From NCBI RefSeq assembly GCF_002159335.1, contig NZ_NFHP01000008.1:1-64000 (forward strand): 64,000 nucleotides of DNA, given 5' to 3'. This DNA comes from Collinsella sp. An7 (lineage in GTDB: Bacteria; Actinomycetota; Coriobacteriia; Coriobacteriales; Coriobacteriaceae). A model generated the notes under the pieces. It was not told the DNA's origin, did not search any database, and saw only the letters and a program-made list of their open reading frames with translations. How positions within the stretch are numbered: position 1 is the first letter of the stretch; each line of letters begins with the position of its first letter. Position numbers and translations under genes: made by a program. Below, in pieces: positions 26,655 through 35,146 of this stretch.

Positions 26655-28037
26655 ATGTCCACCAACACGACCAGTTCGCAGGGCATGGCTGCGCTCGTTG
26701 ACGATCGCGCGCGTCGCCGTCTCGAGCGCAAGAGCACGCTCGAGCGCATCACCAGCAACGGCACCATCTCGGCGCTCGTGATGATCGCCGCCGCCGTGGC
26801 GGCCGTCATCTGCGCCAACACCGACGCCTACGAGACCATCCACGCGGCGCTGCTGGAGCCCATCACCGTCGCGCTCGGCCCCTGGAGCTTCTCGCTCTCG
26901 GTCGAGCTCTTTGTCAACGACTTCCTCATGGCGATCTTCTTCTTGCTGGTGGGCATCGAGCTCAAATACGAGATGACGGTCGGCGAGCTCCGCCGCCCGC
27001 GCCAGGCGCTGCTGCCCATGCTTGCCGCGGTGGGCGGCGTGGTGGTGCCGGCGTGCATCTACGGCATCGTCAACCGGGGCGGCGCGGTGTACGGCTGGGC
27101 CATCCCCATGGCAACCGACATCGCCTTTGCGCTCGGTGTGCTGTCGCTCCTTGGCAGCCGCGTGCCGCCGGCGCTCAAGGTGTTCTTCTCCACCCTCGCC
27201 ATCGCGGACGACCTGCTCGCCATCGCTGCCATCGCGATCTTCTACGGCCACGCGCCGAGTCTTCTGTGGCTCGCCGCCGCCGCGGTGGTGACGATCCTCT
27301 TGGTGTTCCTCAACGTGAGCAAGCGCTACCGGCTCGCCCCGTATCTGGTGCTGGGCCTGGCGCTTTGGTTCTGCCTCTTCCAGAGCGGCGTACACGCCAC
27401 GCTTGCCGGCGTGATCTTGGCCTTTACCATTCCGGCGCGCTCCGACATCAACGCGGGCGAGCTGGTGAGCTGGCTCGGCTCTAAGCTGCCGGTGCTCGAG
27501 GAGCGCTTCGACAACGAGGCGCACATCTTGGGTCAGCATGACTTTACGCACGCCACGCGCGGGGTCGAGCGCGTGATGCACCGCGTCACGCCGCCGCTGG
27601 AGCGCCTTGAGCACTACATTTCCACGCCGGTGAACTTCCTCATCCTGCCGATCTTTGCCTTTGTAAACGCGCAGGTGCGCCTGGTGGGTGTGGAACCGCT
27701 CGCGCTCGTGCTCGACCCGGTGGCCATCGGCGTGTACGTGGGCATGCTGCTCGGCAAGCCGCTCGGCATTGCGGGCGTGACGTTCCTGATGGTCAAGGCG
27801 CGTCTGGCTGAGCTGCCCACGGGCGTGGGGATGCGCCACATCGTGGGCATCGGTATCCTTGGCGGCATCGGCTTTACCATGTCGATCCTCATCTCGGGGC
27901 TCGCGTTTACCGAGATTCCCGCCGAGCTTCTGGCTGCCAAGACGGCGATTCTTGCCGGCTCGGTCTCGGCCGCGGTGATTGGGCTCGTCTTTATGCACTT
28001 TGCCTGCCGAACTAAGCCGGCAAAGCAGCAGTCATAG
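26655..28037 (+). CDS. nhaA: Na+/H+ antiporter NhaA
   Basis: Membrane antiporter that exports sodium (or lithium) in exchange for protons, for pH and salt homeostasis. The 460-residue product has about twelve helices. The essential aspartates are visible in MATDIAFALGVLSLLG and in the double-Asp motif AIADDLLAIAAI, as in NhaA of Escherichia coli. The cytoplasmic N-terminus of about 40 residues is longer than in enterobacteria. GAGAGGA lies just before the ATG, squeezed between it and a terminator-like hairpin, so translation could be sensitive to leader structure. It is a single gene with its own terminator. Confidence 0.96.
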   Translation: MSTNTTSSQGMAALVDDRARRRLERKSTLERITSNGTISALVMIAAAVAAVICANTDAYETIHAALLEPITVALGPWSFSLSVELFVNDFLMAIFFLLVGIELKYEMTVGELRRPRQALLPMLAAVGGVVVPACIYGIVNRGGAVYGWAIPMATDIAFALGVLSLLGSRVPPALKVFFSTLAIADDLLAIAAIAIFYGHAPSLLWLAAAAVVTILLVFLNVSKRYRLAPYLVLGLALWFCLFQSGVHATLAGVILAFTIPARSDINAGELVSWLGSKLPVLEERFDNEAHILGQHDFTHATRGVERVMHRVTPPLERLEHYISTPVNFLILPIFAFVNAQVRLVGVEPLALVLDPVAIGVYVGMLLGKPLGIAGVTFLMVKARLAELPTGVGMRHIVGIGILGGIGFTMSILISGLAFTEIPAELLAAKTAILAGSVSAAVIGLVFMHFACRTKPAKQQS

Positions 28038-28064
28038 CCCGGACGCACTCCTGCGCTACGTATG

Positions 28065-28130
28065 AGCCGCCCGGCTCGCTCGCAACCTGCCCTGTGCAGG
28101 CGTGAGCGGGTCGGGCGGCTTTGTTTTTGC
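28065..28130 (+). terminator. Terminator of nhaA
   Basis: A long stem with arms GCCGCCCG and CGGGCGGC plus inner CTCGCTC/GAGCG, followed by TTTGTTTTT. Confidence 0.75.
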
Positions 28131-28160
28131 CGCGATGACGTTGCTGCCTGGCGACCGAAT

Positions 28161-28415
28161 TTACTCCACGGTGCCGTAGGTGCCGCCCCAGCCGTGCGCG
28201 GCGAGGGCGGAGTTGAGCTGGTCGCAGAGCCGTTGGCGGCTGTAGCGGCCGGGTGGCAGCAGATCCACGATCTCGATTAGGTCGCGGTCGAGATCCTGCA
28301 GCTCGGCTTGGACCACCACATCGAGCCGGTCGACCTCGTTGCGCCCCAGGTAGAGCGCGTCTACCAGACGCTGCAGGTCGCCAAACGCCTCGGATTGAAA
28401 CGACGCGAAGTCCAT
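28161..28415 (-). CDS. Small unrecognised protein, 84 residues
   Basis: The family is not recognised. The ATG at 28415 (MDFASFQSEAFGDLQRLVD) has GGGAGGAG upstream, which makes this a credible gene rather than a chance frame. The sequence is acidic and helical in the first 50 residues (heptad-like spacing of Leu and Val), then turns to PPGRYSRQRLCDQLNSAL and a Gly-rich end. There is no membrane segment or signal peptide. It lies alone on the minus strand between nhaA and the aminotransferase. A longer frame upstream is not supported. Confidence 0.7.
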   Translation of the reverse strand: MDFASFQSEAFGDLQRLVDALYLGRNEVDRLDVVVQAELQDLDRDLIEIVDLLPPGRYSRQRLCDQLNSALAAHGWGGTYGTVE

Positions 28416-28738
28416 ATGCGCTCCTCCCTCGGGGTCGATGCTGCGGTCCGCGTGCTGTCGGCGGGCGCCCACTGTCGCTACGGCGTGCGCCGCTGGCGAC
28501 TGTCTGCCGCCGTGGCCCGCAACCCGGTTGGCCCATTCTGCCCGTTTGCCGCGCGCGGCGCAAGATGCCGATGCCACGCGGCGCCGCGCGTCGGCCTGCC
28601 GCGCAACTTGTGTTTCCCCCGTTTGAACGCGCGCCCGCCGCAGCCGACCCCGCGGCGTTGCCGGTATACTTTTGAAGAATGACTATCGGCGCAGCGGTGG
28701 CGAGTTCATCGCCCGCGCGCCTTCAAGGGGGTATTCGC
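28416..28738 (+). promoter_or_regulatory. Divergent region; -10 box of the aminotransferase gene
   Basis: This 323-bp gap holds TATACT at 28665-28670, a good -10 box. Transcription would start near 28677, almost on an in-frame ATG at 28679, while the ribosome site lies before the ATG at 28739. No -35 box or repeat is recognised. Confidence 0.5.
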
Positions 28739-30061
28739 ATGCAGACGGCGTACGAGAAAGCCGAGGAAGAACTCACCCGCACGATATACGAGAAGATGCC
28801 CGACGACGAGCTCGCGCGCACCGTTGAGGAACTGCGCGCCGAGGTCGCCGAGGTCAAGGCCCGCGGCCTTAAGCTCGACATGGCCCGCGGCAAGCCGAGC
28901 CCGGCGCAGGTGGACATCTCGCGTCCCATGCTCGACATTCTCACGTCCAGCGCCGACCTTACCGACGGTGGGGTGGACTGCTCCAATTACGGTTGCTTTG
29001 ACGGTATTCCCTCGGCCCGCCGCCTCGCGGGCGAGTTTCTCGGGGTGCCGCCCGAGCAGACGATCGTGCTGGGCTCCTCGAGCCTCAACATCATGCAGTC
29101 CGTCCTCATCCATTACTGGGAGAAGGGTGTGCCCGGCTACACCCCGTGGAACAAGCTCGACCACGTCAAGTTCCTCTGCCCGAGCCCCGGCTACGACCGG
29201 CACTTTGGCCTCACCGAGGACCTGGGGATCGAGAACATCCCCGTTCGCATGACCGAGACCGGCCCCGATATGGACCAGGTTGAGTACCTCTGCGCCACCG
29301 ACAGCTCCATCAAGGGTATGTTCTGCGTGCCCAAGTACTCCAACCCTACGGGCATCACCTATTCCGACGAGACGGTCCGCCGCCTTGCGGTGATGAAGGC
29401 CGCTCCCGATTTTCGCATCGTGTGGGACAACGCCTACGTGGTGCATGACCTCTTTGACGAGGGCGACAAGCTGCTGAACATCCACGACGTGGCGCGCGAG
29501 GTGGGCAACGAGGACCGCATCCTCGCAGTGGCCTCGACCTCCAAGATCACCTTCCCGGGCGCGGGCATTGCCTTCTTTGGGTCGTCGCCGGCCAACGTTG
29601 AGGAGGTTGCCGCGACGCTCCAGGTGGGGCTCATCAGCGCCAACAAGCTTAACCAGCTCATGCACGTGCGCTTCTTGCCCGATATGGACGCCGTCCGGGC
29701 GCACATGCGCAAGCACGCCGAGTTCCTCCGCCCGCGCTTTGCGGCGGTGGAGCGCAAGCTCACCGAGGGTCTGGCCGGCACGGGCGTGGCGCGCTGGACG
29801 CACCCGCGCGGCGGGTACTTTGTCTCGTTTGACGGGCCCAAGGGTTCGGCCAAGCGGGTGTGGAAGCTCTGCCGCGAGATGGGCGTTACGCTCACCACGG
29901 CGGGTGCTACCTGGCCGTATGGCAACGACCCCGACGACACCAACATCCGCATCGCGCCGACGTACCCCACGGTTGACGAGCTCGAGCAGGCGCTCGACGT
30001 GCTCGTGCTAGCCGTTAAGCTCACGGCGGCCGAGCTGGCGCAAGAGGAGCGTGCCGCATGA
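28739..30061 (+). CDS. Class I aminotransferase (aspartate-type, MocR-like fold)
   Basis: PLP-dependent aminotransferase of 440 residues. AAGGGGG precedes the ATG at 28739. Characteristic segments are LDMARGKPSP near the N-terminus, SNYGCFDGIPSARRLAGEFL, KYSNPTGITYS, and the PLP lysine in STSKITFPGAGIAF (Lys269). NIRIAPTYP near the end carries the conserved Arg that binds the substrate carboxylate. This subfamily (seen in actinobacteria) includes aspartate aminotransferases, so Asp/2-oxoglutarate is the likely substrate, not proven. Its stop overlaps the next gene (ATGA), so the two are coupled. An alternative leaderless start at 28679 would add 20 residues. Confidence 0.88.
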   Translation: MQTAYEKAEEELTRTIYEKMPDDELARTVEELRAEVAEVKARGLKLDMARGKPSPAQVDISRPMLDILTSSADLTDGGVDCSNYGCFDGIPSARRLAGEFLGVPPEQTIVLGSSSLNIMQSVLIHYWEKGVPGYTPWNKLDHVKFLCPSPGYDRHFGLTEDLGIENIPVRMTETGPDMDQVEYLCATDSSIKGMFCVPKYSNPTGITYSDETVRRLAVMKAAPDFRIVWDNAYVVHDLFDEGDKLLNIHDVAREVGNEDRILAVASTSKITFPGAGIAFFGSSPANVEEVAATLQVGLISANKLNQLMHVRFLPDMDAVRAHMRKHAEFLRPRFAAVERKLTEGLAGTGVARWTHPRGGYFVSFDGPKGSAKRVWKLCREMGVTLTTAGATWPYGNDPDDTNIRIAPTYPTVDELEQALDVLVLAVKLTAAELAQEERAA

Positions 30062-30612
30062 CGGAGCCGCAAAACGACACGATGGACGACTTCTTTGACG
30101 ACGAGCTTGAACTCGAGGCGGCGGCCGAGCAGTCTGCGGCCAAGGTGAGCGCCGGGGCGGCCGAGCAGTCGACGGGCGAGGACACGGCGGCTGCTTCTGC
30201 GGGCGGGTCCGATGCCGGCGCGGCCGACGCGCCGAGCGAGCCCGCGGGCACGGACCCTGCTGCCAGCTCCGAGCCCGCGCCGGAGCCCGCCGCCGCGGGC
30301 CCCACGCCGCCGCCCTTCTGGATGGTGCTCGTCATCACGGCGATTGCCCTTGTGCTGGGTGTCATCATCGGCTACCTGCTCGGCTCGTCGGCGGCGCTCG
30401 CTTCGCTCGAGTCGATGCAGTCGCAGGCGCAGGCTGAGCAGGCGACCGATGCCGCCGACAGCTCGGCTTACGAGCTCCCCGAGGGGCACCCGCAGCTCGA
30501 GGTCGATACCGACGGCACAGCCCATGTGGCCGACGGGTCGGACGCTTCCGACGGCAGCGCCAACAGCGCAAGCGACAGCTCCGCAGCCACTGACGCCGCG
30601 GGTACGGAGTAG
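30058..30612 (+). CDS. Single-pass membrane protein, low complexity
   Basis: Function unknown, 184 residues. It starts inside the aminotransferase stop (ATGA overlap). The N-terminal 80 residues are acidic and rich in Ala, Ser, Glu and Pro. One transmembrane helix follows (WMVLVITAIALVLGVIIGYLLG, about 83-104). The rest is Asp/Ser/Ala-rich and probably extracytoplasmic. The next gene also encodes an anchored protein and starts 8 bases after this stop, so the two may act together. No catalytic motif is visible. Confidence 0.8.
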   Translation: MTEPQNDTMDDFFDDELELEAAAEQSAAKVSAGAAEQSTGEDTAAASAGGSDAGAADAPSEPAGTDPAASSEPAPEPAAAGPTPPPFWMVLVITAIALVLGVIIGYLLGSSAALASLESMQSQAQAEQATDAADSSAYELPEGHPQLEVDTDGTAHVADGSDASDGSANSASDSSAATDAAGTE

Positions 30613-30620
30613 GGGGCACC

Positions 30621-31337
30621 ATGGCGTTCAACTCCCAGCAGACAACGCGCGCCCGCGCCATCGTGCTCATCGCGGCGCTCGTGGTGGTTGTGGCGATCGC
30701 CGTGGCCGTGATCGCGGGCGGGCTCAACCCGGCATCGCAGGCCGCGCAGGGTGCGGACACCTCGGCTGGCACCACGGCGGGCCAGGCCTCAACCGACGGC
30801 ACCTCCTCCGACGCTGCGGATAGCGACGCCGACGCCATGGAGACGGTCGACGCCCAGTACGGCACTGCCGCGCAGTCGCTCCGCGCTCAGCACGAGGCCG
30901 ACCCCACCAACCCCACGACCCTGCTCAACCTGGCCAACGGCTACTTTGACTGGGGCGTGGCGGCGCTCAACCACGCTGCAGACGATGACGACGAGGCCCA
31001 TGCGACCGAGCTTCTCAACGAGGCCATCGGCTATTACGATAGTTACCTCGCCGATAACGCGGGCGCCAAGTCGGCCATCGTCGACCGCGCCATTTGCGTC
31101 TTCTACACCGGCGACCACGCTTCGGCCATTGCCGCGCTCGAGGACCTCGTAACCAATCTCGACGCCGGCTTTGCCCCCGCGTGGGCCAACCTCGGCATGT
31201 TCTACGAGGCCGAGGGCCGCGCCGAGGAGGCCTCGAATGCCTACCAGACCGCTATCGACGCGGCGGGCGACGAGGACGCCTACGGCGTGCGCGACTACGC
31301 CGAGAGCCGCCTGGCCGCGCTCAATGGCGCCTCGTAG
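30621..31337 (+). CDS. Membrane-anchored TPR-like protein
   Basis: A 238-residue protein with an N-terminal transmembrane helix (AIVLIAALVVVVAIAVAVIAGG, about 13-34), an acidic linker, then helical repeats from about residue 95: NPTTLLNLANGYFDWGVAAL, ATELLNEAIGYYDSYL, APAWANLGMFYEAEGRAEEA. These fit tetratricopeptide repeats, which mediate protein contacts. It lies 8 bases after the preceding anchored protein, with a GGGGG ribosome site. A scaffold role is inference; partners are unknown. Confidence 0.82.
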   Translation: MAFNSQQTTRARAIVLIAALVVVVAIAVAVIAGGLNPASQAAQGADTSAGTTAGQASTDGTSSDAADSDADAMETVDAQYGTAAQSLRAQHEADPTNPTTLLNLANGYFDWGVAALNHAADDDDEAHATELLNEAIGYYDSYLADNAGAKSAIVDRAICVFYTGDHASAIAALEDLVTNLDAGFAPAWANLGMFYEAEGRAEEASNAYQTAIDAAGDEDAYGVRDYAESRLAALNGAS

Positions 31338-31433
31338 AAGCACCCGATCCGCCTGCGCCCGCGGCCCAGAGCGCCCGGCGCGCCACCTCTCCGCGCTCGA
31401 ACACCCGAGCGCGTGCTTAACGATTGGAGACCT

Positions 31434-31748
31434 ATGGAACTCAGCATCACCACCAACCCCACCCCCGAGCTCTACACCATCACCGTGACGGGCGAGGTTG
31501 ACATCTCTAACGCCGACCGTCTGCGCGAGGCCATCAACTTTGCGCTCGAGCAGCCCACCGAGGAGATTCAGCTCGACCTGGCGCAGGTCGCCTACATCGA
31601 CTCCACGGGGATCGGCGTGCTTGTGGGCGCGGCGCACCATGCGGCCGAGCACGGCAAGGGCTTCTCGGTTGTTAACGCTCAGCCCGGCGTGATGCGCGTG
31701 GCTCAGCTGTTGGGTGTTGATCAGGAGATTTCCATCAGGGCTCAGTAA
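31434..31748 (+). CDS. STAS-domain anti-sigma factor antagonist
   Basis: A small cytoplasmic protein of 104 residues. The STAS fold opens YTITVTGEVDISNADRLREAI and has the phosphorylatable Ser in YIDSTGIGVLVGA, as in SpoIIAA/RsbV. Members release a sigma factor by binding its anti-sigma kinase when dephosphorylated. No anti-sigma kinase or phosphatase gene is in the window, so the partner is elsewhere. The ATG at 31434 has TTGGAGA upstream; an ATG seven codons earlier is less likely. It is followed by tatA/B 130 bases later. Confidence 0.9.
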   Translation: MELSITTNPTPELYTITVTGEVDISNADRLREAINFALEQPTEEIQLDLAQVAYIDSTGIGVLVGAAHHAAEHGKGFSVVNAQPGVMRVAQLLGVDQEISIRAQ

Positions 31749-31877
31749 GGTTGAGCGCCCGTGGCTGTGCGTGCGGTCGCGGGCGCTATACTGTTTCGGT
31801 TGCACCTACCGCGCTTTACGCGGTGCAAGGTCCCGCGGCGTCAGCGCGGCGGGCAGGTACGATTCAGGAGGTTTCAC

Positions 31878-32573
31878 GTGAGCATCGGTGGTACCGAGCT
31901 GCTGATCATCGTGATCTTTGGCTTTTTGCTTTTTGGTCCAGACAAGCTGCCCCAGATGGGTCGCACGATTGGCCGCGCGCTCAGGCAGTTCCGCGAGACG
32001 CAGCAGCGTATGACGTCGATGGTGCAGTCCGAGGTCATCGACCCTATGGCTGCCGTGGTTAACGGTCCGGCCTCGCCGGCCGCCACCGCCGCGCGTGCCG
32101 ACGACGCCGATGCCGAGGATGGCACCGACGCCCCAGCTGAGGGTGCCGCGCCCGCCAAGAAGGAGACCTTTGCCGAGCGCCGTGCCCGTCTGGCCGCCGA
32201 GAAGGCCGCCCGCGAGGCCGGGGCTGCTGGTGAGGGAGCCGAGGCTGCGGCCGATGTGCCTGCCGGGGACGCCGCGCCCGCTATGGCGGACGACGACAAG
32301 GCCGCCGCGTCTGCGGAGCCTGCCGCTGCTGCCGATGTCGCGGCGCCCGCGAGCGCTCCTGCTGCCGAGGAGCAGAAGGCCGCCGCGCCGGCCGAGCCGG
32401 AGGAGGAGCCCGCCGTCAAGACCACTGCCGACCTCTACGCTCGCCGTCCGCGCCGCAGCCGCGCTGCCGAGGAGGCCGCTGAGGAGGCCGCGCCCGCTGC
32501 GGACGCCGCCGCTCCCGCCGAGGCCGCTGACACGGCCACGCCCGCCGCGCCCGCGGAAGGGGGTGAGCGCTAA
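31878..32573 (+). CDS. tatA: Twin-arginine translocase subunit TatA/TatB
   Basis: Membrane component of the Tat system that exports folded proteins. The GTG start at 31878 is preceded by AGGAGG at good spacing. The N-terminus MSIGGTELLIIVIFGFLLFG is the single helix, followed by PDKLPQMGRTIGRALRQF, the amphipathic helix with the conserved FGxxxLP hinge. The remaining 170 residues or so are an Ala/Glu/Pro-rich tail ending in KTTADLYARRP and more Ala repeats. The length (231) is large for TatA and resembles TatB-type proteins, so it may serve both roles. The stop overlaps the tatC start by one base. Confidence 0.92.
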   Translation: MSIGGTELLIIVIFGFLLFGPDKLPQMGRTIGRALRQFRETQQRMTSMVQSEVIDPMAAVVNGPASPAATAARADDADAEDGTDAPAEGAAPAKKETFAERRARLAAEKAAREAGAAGEGAEAAADVPAGDAAPAMADDDKAAASAEPAAAADVAAPASAPAAEEQKAAAPAEPEEEPAVKTTADLYARRPRRSRAAEEAAEEAAPAADAAAPAEAADTATPAAPAEGGER

Positions 32574-33355
32574 TGCCCATCGGACCTGGACGCATGCCGC
32601 TTCTGGACCATCTTGGTGAGCTGCGCCGCCGCCTCACGATCGTGGTCGTTACGCTCATCGCCTTCACGCTCATTATGTACTTTGCCGCACCCACGGTGAT
32701 CGACCTGCTCACCGACCCCATCAAGCCCTTCGTGCCCGATGGCAAGTTCTACATTGGCTCGGCGCTCGGCGGCTTTACCACGCGCTTCTCCATCGGCTTC
32801 CGCACAGCGCTTGTGATGTGCTCGCCCATGATCGTATGGCAGGTGCTGGCGTTCTTTTTGCCGGCGCTCAAGCCCAACGAGCGCAAGTGGGTCGTGCCGA
32901 CGGTCCTCGCCGCCACCTGCCTCTTCTTTGTGGGCATGATCTTTTGCTACTTCTTTATCGTGCCGCCGGCGTTTGAGTGGCTCACCGGCGAGGTCGAGGC
33001 CGTGGCAAGTGCCTGGGCCATGCTCGATGATTACATCGGCACCGAGATGCTCCTCATGATTGGCTTTGGCGTGGCCTTTGAGCTGCCGCTTATCGTGTTT
33101 TACCTGGCTGTCTTCCACATTGTGCCCTACGCTTCGTTCCGCTCCGCATGGCGCGTGATCTACGTGGTGCTCGCCGTGGTCGCGGCCTGCATCACGCCCG
33201 ACGCGAGCCCCGTTACCATGCTCCTCATGTTTGCGGTGCTCGTGACCCTCTACGAGCTCGCCCTCTTCATCACGCGCTTCGTGATTGTGGCGCGTGAGGG
33301 CAAGGACGGCCTCAAGGCCCGCCGCGTGAGCCTGTTTGCAGACGACGACGAATAG
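32573..33355 (+). CDS. tatC: Twin-arginine translocase subunit TatC
   Basis: Polytopic receptor for twin-arginine signal peptides, 260 residues with six predicted helices. The N-terminus MPLLDHLGELRRRL carries the conserved cytoplasmic motif with its essential Glu. Further landmarks are SPMIVWQVLAFFLPALKPNERKW and FCYFFIVPPAFEWL, and TPDAS late in the chain. It is coupled to tatA by a TAATG overlap, forming a minimal Tat operon. Which exported substrates it serves cannot be told from this window. Confidence 0.96.
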   Translation: MPIGPGRMPLLDHLGELRRRLTIVVVTLIAFTLIMYFAAPTVIDLLTDPIKPFVPDGKFYIGSALGGFTTRFSIGFRTALVMCSPMIVWQVLAFFLPALKPNERKWVVPTVLAATCLFFVGMIFCYFFIVPPAFEWLTGEVEAVASAWAMLDDYIGTEMLLMIGFGVAFELPLIVFYLAVFHIVPYASFRSAWRVIYVVLAVVAACITPDASPVTMLLMFAVLVTLYELALFITRFVIVAREGKDGLKARRVSLFADDDE

Positions 33356-33394
33356 CGCGCGCTCCTCGACGACGAGGACATAACGCGACCTTGC

Positions 33395-33416
33395 AAGCGC
33401 CCTTCGGGGCGCTTTT
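33395..33416 (+). terminator. Terminator of the tat operon
   Basis: AAGCGCCC, TTC loop, GGGGCGCTTTT, 40 bases after tatC. Confidence 0.8.
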
Positions 33417-33433
33417 GCGTTACGGGGATCTTG

Positions 33434-33670
33434 GTGCGTACATTGCAAGGCATTTTGCCGAACCCCTCTGTACATAATTCCGCGCCATGAACCCGGAAAT
33501 GCGCTGTAGGGGCATAATCCTACCGCCAGGTGCATAGCACGGAAAATGTACAGGCAGCTACCTGCGCTTTCCCCGGTCGCGCATTTGCGGGTTCACCGAC
33601 GGGTTCATTGCCGCGAGAAATGTACACCCAGGCGGGACAAAACACGCCGCCATGAACCCGGAAATGCACG
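33434..33670. repeat. Structured intergenic region with repeated TGTACA and ATGAACCCGG motifs
   Basis: CGCCATGAACCCGGAAATGC occurs almost identically at about 33483 and 33650. An inverted relative, GCATTTGCGGGTTCA, lies at about 33581-33595. GTACA-type motifs occur four times (about 33436, 33470, 33547 and 33616), two of them just before an ATGAACCCGG copy. The region lies between tatC and hypA in a 466-bp gap and has no credible gene. Confidence 0.6.
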
Positions 33671-33821
33671 ATGGAACGCGGCGGCGCACGGTGACGGGGC
33701 GGCCCTGCGCGCACGACGCACCTGCGGCGAACGGGTAAGATATGGGGGCGAATCGCATTACCCCGCAAGGGCGGCGGACAAGATCTCCCGTCCCCGCTGC
33801 AGGGGAGAGAGGACGGCTTCC

Positions 33822-34190
33822 GTGCACGAGATGAGTATCGTGAGCGGCATTTTGGAGAGTGTGACCGAGGTCGCGCGCCGCGCCGGCGCCTCGCGCCTCT
33901 GCCAGGTAAACCTTCGCATCGGTGTCATGCGCGAGGTGGTGCCCGAGGCCATGGACCTCGCATGGGAGGTCCTCTGCGAGGAGGACCCGCTCACGGACGG
34001 CTGCAAGCTCACGGTGGAGGACGTGTATCCCGAGAGCGTGTGCAACGCGTGCGGCGAGCGATTCACCCACGACCGCTTCCACCTGCGCTGCCCCGTGTGC
34101 GGGAGCGCCGATACGCGCCTCATCCACGGTCGCGAGCTCGATATCATCTCCATCGAGGTCGAGCATCCCGACGAGCCCAGCCAACCGTAA
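33822..34190 (+). CDS. hypA: Hydrogenase maturation nickel chaperone HypA
   Basis: A nickel- and zinc-binding protein of 122 residues that delivers Ni to hydrogenase (or urease) with HypB. It starts with GTG, giving MHEMSIVSGILESV, the invariant MHE N-terminus in which His2 binds nickel. The zinc site is formed by CNAC and CPVC, about residues 73-93. An upstream extension of the frame runs through the repeat region and is not supported. GAGAGGA is close upstream, and TAAGAT about 80 bases before may be a -10 box. hypB follows 75 bases later. Confidence 0.94.
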   Translation: MHEMSIVSGILESVTEVARRAGASRLCQVNLRIGVMREVVPEAMDLAWEVLCEEDPLTDGCKLTVEDVYPESVCNACGERFTHDRFHLRCPVCGSADTRLIHGRELDIISIEVEHPDEPSQP

Positions 34191-34265
34191 CGGCGCCGCA
34201 TCGCCCTCTCCAACAGGCGGGCATCACCCCGTCCAGCCAGCTGCAACCGTAAAGGAGTATGACCG

Positions 34266-34946
34266 ATGTCCTCCGAGACCCTTACCATCGAAAGCCCCAT
34301 CTTGAACCGCAACGAGCGCTTGGCCGCCGAGCTGCGCGAGCGCTTCCGTGCGGCGGGCGTCTACGTGATCAATGTGCTCTCGAGCCCGGGTTCCGGCAAG
34401 ACCTCCACGATTCTCGCGACCGACGCGCGCCTGCGCGAGCATGGCCTGCGCTCGGCGGTGATCGAGGGCGACATCGCCTCGGACGTGGACGCCCAGACCA
34501 TGAAGGAGGCGGGCATCCCCGCGGTGCAGATCAACACGGGCGGTCTCTGCCACCTCGAGGGCAACATGATCGGGCAGGCGGTCGATGCGCTCGACCAAGG
34601 CGTGGGGCTCGCCAACATCGACGTCATCTTTATCGAGAACGTGGGGAACCTCGTGTGCCCCGTGGACTTCGATCTGGGCGAGAACCTCTCCGTCATGATT
34701 CTCTCGGTGCCCGAGGGCGACGACAAGCCCGTCAAGTATCCGGGCATCTTCCAGCATGCGGGCGCGCAGCTGCTCAATAAGGTGGACGTGGCACCGGCGT
34801 TCGATTTCGACATGGCGGCCTACCATGCGGTGCTCGACGACCTCAATCCCACCGCACCGCGCTTCGCCGTGAGCGCGCGCACCGGCGAGGGGATGGACGC
34901 GTGGTGCGCATGGCTGGCCAACGAGATCGAGGCGGCCCGCGCCTAG
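34266..34946 (+). CDS. hypB: Hydrogenase maturation GTPase HypB
   Basis: Metal-binding GTPase of 226 residues that drives nickel insertion. The Walker A motif SSPGSGKTST is at about 38-47. GDIASDVDAQ follows, then the metal-binding GGLCHLEG and ENVGNLVCPVDFDLGE, and NKVD for guanine specificity. The His-rich N-terminal nickel store of some HypB proteins is absent. AAAGGAG lies upstream of the ATG. Neither hydrogenase structural genes nor hypCDEF are in the window, so hypAB must serve an enzyme encoded elsewhere. Confidence 0.96.
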   Translation: MSSETLTIESPILNRNERLAAELRERFRAAGVYVINVLSSPGSGKTSTILATDARLREHGLRSAVIEGDIASDVDAQTMKEAGIPAVQINTGGLCHLEGNMIGQAVDALDQGVGLANIDVIFIENVGNLVCPVDFDLGENLSVMILSVPEGDDKPVKYPGIFQHAGAQLLNKVDVAPAFDFDMAAYHAVLDDLNPTAPRFAVSARTGEGMDAWCAWLANEIEAARA

Positions 34947-35025
34947 CGCGCCCGCGCGAGGGCGCGCCCCTTCCATTTTGGCGGCAAGCGTCTGTCCGAC
35001 ACCGCAAAAGGCCTCATCAGGGCCC

Positions 35026-35044
35026 CCGCAACCGATGGTTGCGG
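35026..35044. promoter_or_regulatory. Short perfect inverted repeat upstream of the XRE gene
   Basis: CCGCAACC, GAT, GGTTGCGG. It may end hypB transcription or be an operator for the regulator gene that starts 103 bases later. No T run follows. Confidence 0.4.
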
Positions 35045-35146
35045 AAATTCTTACCAGAGTAGGTGGCCTCTCTTGCGCTGTTTCCGTAGATTGAGGCTAA
35101 CGGATCCGCGTGTGCACCAGTCGTAGAACAGCGGAAGGGATGCAGC

